Position numbers and translations under genes: made by a program
Notes under the pieces: generated by a model
What the model was told of the DNA's origin: nothing
What the model saw: only the letters and a program-made list of their open reading frames with translations
Databases searched by the model: none
Shown: positions 7,071 to 8,263 of the stretch, in pieces
How positions within the stretch are numbered: position 1 is the stretch's first letter
Layout of the letters: each line of letters begins with the position of its first letter
DNA from: Sulfurovaceae bacterium
GTDB lineage: Bacteria > Campylobacterota > Campylobacteria > Campylobacterales > Sulfurovaceae
Length of the DNA: 8,263 nucleotides
Reading direction: 5' to 3'
Assembly: GCA_029933395.1 (NCBI GenBank)
Contig: JAOZOG010000087.1
Location: 1-8,263, forward strand

Positions 7071-7105
7071 ACGTGTTATGTGTTGCGTGCTATGTGCTAC
7101 GCACT
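7071..7105. repeat. Degenerate 7-bp tandem repeat
   Basis: Five consecutive heptamers read ACGTGTT, ATGTGTT, GCGTGCT, ATGTGCT, ACGCACT. The first four fit a consensus RYGTGYT and the fifth is a weaker copy. The array lies 18 bp upstream of lepA, flanked by T-runs, and can also form small GTGC/GCAC hairpins. No function is known to me. Confidence 0.6.
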
Positions 7106-7170
7106 TTTTTATCCCTCACGGGAACAATCTATTTTCTAAAATATTTTTTTAGTAGTTAAGCGTAAATATG

Positions 7171-7217
7171 CATTCCCAAGCTGGAGCTTGGGAACGAGAG
7201 AGACCTGTCTCGGTTCC
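7171..7217. repeat. Compound palindromic intergenic repeat (REP/MITE-like)
   Basis: A perfect 10-bp inverted repeat, TTCCCAAGCT (7173-7182) and AGCTTGGGAA (7185-7194), is separated by only GG. The outer C/G pair (7171, 7196) is preserved after one mismatch. It is followed at once by a second palindrome, GAGAC-CT-GTCTC (7200-7211), and by GTTCC (7213-7217), which is complementary to GGAAC at 7191-7195, so alternative folds compete. From general recall, the core 'TTCCCAAGCTCCAGCTTGGGAA' occurs as a dispersed intergenic repeat in several unrelated bacteria. It is not followed by a T-tract on either strand, so it is not a typical terminator. Confidence 0.75.
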
Positions 7218-7241
7218 TCATTACTAATTACTCATTTAATT

Positions 7242-8177
7242 TTAGTGCATTTCAAACAGCGAATTGACACTCTCATTGTTGTGTACTCTCCGGATCACTT
7301 CACCGAGCATGACGGCTGTGGAGAGCATTTTGATCTTTTTGCAGCTTTTTGCCATCGGAATCGTATTGGCGACGACGAGTTCGTCGAGGGCGCCGTTTTG
7401 GATACGTTCCAGTGCCGGGCCTGAGAGTACGGGGTGCGTACAGCATGCCATGACGCTGTTGGCCCCCAGATCCTTGAGTGCTTTGGCACCCTGCACCATC
7501 GTGCCTGCTGTATCGATCATATCGTCGATCAGGACTATGTCCTTACCCTTCACATCACCGATGACATTCATCACTTCCGACTGATTTGCTTGCTCTCTTC
7601 GCTTGTCGACTATGACCATATCCAGGCCCAGCTTCTTGGCAAAATAGCGTGCTCTTGCCACACCGCCGATATCGGGCGAAGCGATGACGGGATTGGGGAA
7701 GTTTTTTGACTTGATGTAGTCGAGGAAAAGGATCGCGCCGTAGAGGTTATCGACAGGGATATCGAAAAAGCCCTGGATCTGTGACGCATGCAGGTCGACG
7801 GTCACCATACGGGAGATGCCGGATGTTTCGATCATATTGGCGACCAGTTTTGCCGTGATCGGTACTCTGGGAGCTGCTTTTCGATCCTGCCTGGCATAGC
7901 CGAAATAGGGAACGATCGCCGTAATCGACTTGGCCGATGAGCGCTTGAGGGCATCTGTCATGATCAACAGCTCCATCAGGTTGCCATTGGCAGGTGCACA
8001 GGTAGGCTGCACGATGAAGACATCTTTGCCGCGCACACTTTCTGCGATCTGGATATTGATCTCTCCGTCGGAGAAACGGTTGATACTCGCCTTGGAGAGA
8101 GGCATCTCCAGATACTTCGCTATCTCTTCGGAGAGCTCAGGATTTGCCGTCCCCGAAAAAATCATATATCCACTCAT
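7242..8177 (-). CDS. prs: Ribose-phosphate pyrophosphokinase (PRPP synthetase, class I)
   Basis: This enzyme makes PRPP from ribose 5-phosphate and ATP in the cytoplasm, feeding purine, pyrimidine, histidine and NAD synthesis. At 311 residues it has the usual bacterial length. Visible motifs are the RFSDGEI segment (34-40), the ATP-site loop YARQDRK (94-100), the catalytic VTVDLHA region with the metal-binding H130 (125-131), the SPDIGG loop (167-172), the catalytic flexible-loop start DKRRE (191-195), and the PRPP-binding loop VLIDDMIDTAGT (215-226). The ATG at 8177-8175 has AAGG 7 nt upstream; a second in-frame Met at residue 5 is less likely. The stop is TAA at 7242. No terminator with a T-tract is visible downstream, so some readthrough into lepA is possible. 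Ordinary housekeeping gene. Confidence 0.99.
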   Translation of the reverse strand: MSGYMIFSGTANPELSEEIAKYLEMPLSKASINRFSDGEINIQIAESVRGKDVFIVQPTCAPANGNLMELLIMTDALKRSSAKSITAIVPYFGYARQDRKAAPRVPITAKLVANMIETSGISRMVTVDLHASQIQGFFDIPVDNLYGAILFLDYIKSKNFPNPVIASPDIGGVARARYFAKKLGLDMVIVDKRREQANQSEVMNVIGDVKGKDIVLIDDMIDTAGTMVQGAKALKDLGANSVMACCTHPVLSGPALERIQNGALDELVVANTIPMAKSCKKIKMLSTAVMLGEVIRRVHNNESVNSLFEMH

Positions 8178-8212
8178 TTTCCCACCTTATATTTTGCAAA
8201 ATTATGATTGAC

Positions 8213-8218
8213 ATAATA
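8213..8218 (-). promoter_or_regulatory. prs: Possible -10 box for prs
   Basis: TATTAT on the minus strand lies 35 nt upstream of the prs ATG, in an AT-rich stretch. No good -35 hexamer is seen at the expected distance, which is common in Campylobacterota promoters. Weak evidence. Confidence 0.3.
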
Positions 8219-8263
8219 CACAAATCTTATTAAAACGGCGATTGTTGGCCGAAATCAAACCGG

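Noticed and set aside
7119..7132. TCCC-TCAC-GGGA hairpin as a terminator for prs
   Set aside because: The stem is only 4 bp, and on the minus strand it is followed by TAAAAAAG rather than a T-tract. It is not convincing as an intrinsic terminator.
7188..7424. A 78-codon plus-strand frame starting inside the palindromic repeat
   Set aside because: It begins in the repeat and runs antisense into prs. Its peptide start (GTRETCLGSS) is simply a translation of the repeat.
8208..8236. Divergent plus-strand promoter (TTGACA, 17-nt spacer, TAAAAC) near the right edge
   Set aside because: The -35 is perfect but the -10 is a poor 4/6 match, and no plus-strand gene is visible before the window ends.
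8236..8251. CGGC/GCCG hairpin followed on the minus strand by TTTT, as the terminator of a gene upstream of prs
   Set aside because: It has a four-base stem, an eight-base loop and only four T, and no upstream gene is visible in the window to support it.

Overview
The window looks like a chromosomal segment from a sulfur-metabolising member of the Campylobacterota (Sulfurovum/Sulfurimonas-like). This rests on the style of the LepA and Prs proteins, a three-gene polysulfide-reductase-type respiratory operon, and AT-rich, weakly structured intergenic regions. The genus is an inference. Every supported gene lies on the minus strand, so transcription runs from right to left.

From right to left the layout is: (1) prs, ribose-phosphate pyrophosphokinase (7242-8177); (2) a 189-bp spacer holding two repeat structures, a degenerate 7-bp tandem array and a compound palindrome with a perfect 10-bp stem; (3) lepA, elongation factor 4 (5244-7052), followed after 3 bp by a small four-helix membrane protein of CopD-like appearance (4788-5240); (4) a clear intrinsic terminator and then a promoter-like region (4643-4760) separating these housekeeping genes from the next operon; (5) psrA-psrB-psrC (4642 down to 437), encoding a Tat-exported molybdopterin catalytic subunit, a four-cluster ferredoxin-like subunit and a ten-helix NrfD-type quinone-interacting membrane subunit; (6) at the left edge, directly behind psrC with no visible terminator or promoter, a DinJ/YafQ-type toxin-antitoxin module.

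The psr genes should form one respiratory enzyme. PsrC exchanges electrons with menaquinone, PsrB carries them through four [4Fe-4S] clusters, and PsrA reduces (or oxidises) a sulfur compound outside the cytoplasm. Polysulfide is the most likely substrate, but thiosulfate, tetrathionate or arsenate cannot be excluded from sequence alone.

The most unusual item is the toxin-antitoxin module. The C-terminal half of the antitoxin ORF is a good match to the DinJ/RelB toxin-binding region. The usual N-terminal DNA-binding half is missing, and a single hydrophobic, probably membrane-spanning segment stands in its place. The ORF has no ATG start, its frame is continuous with the psrC stop codon, and it overlaps the start of a YafQ-like toxin (53 residues visible, cut by the window edge). 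It reads as a deletion/fusion chimera that joined a toxin-antitoxin locus to the 3' end of the respiratory operon. It may be a decayed module or a membrane-tethered antitoxin. The rest of the window is well-known gene families.
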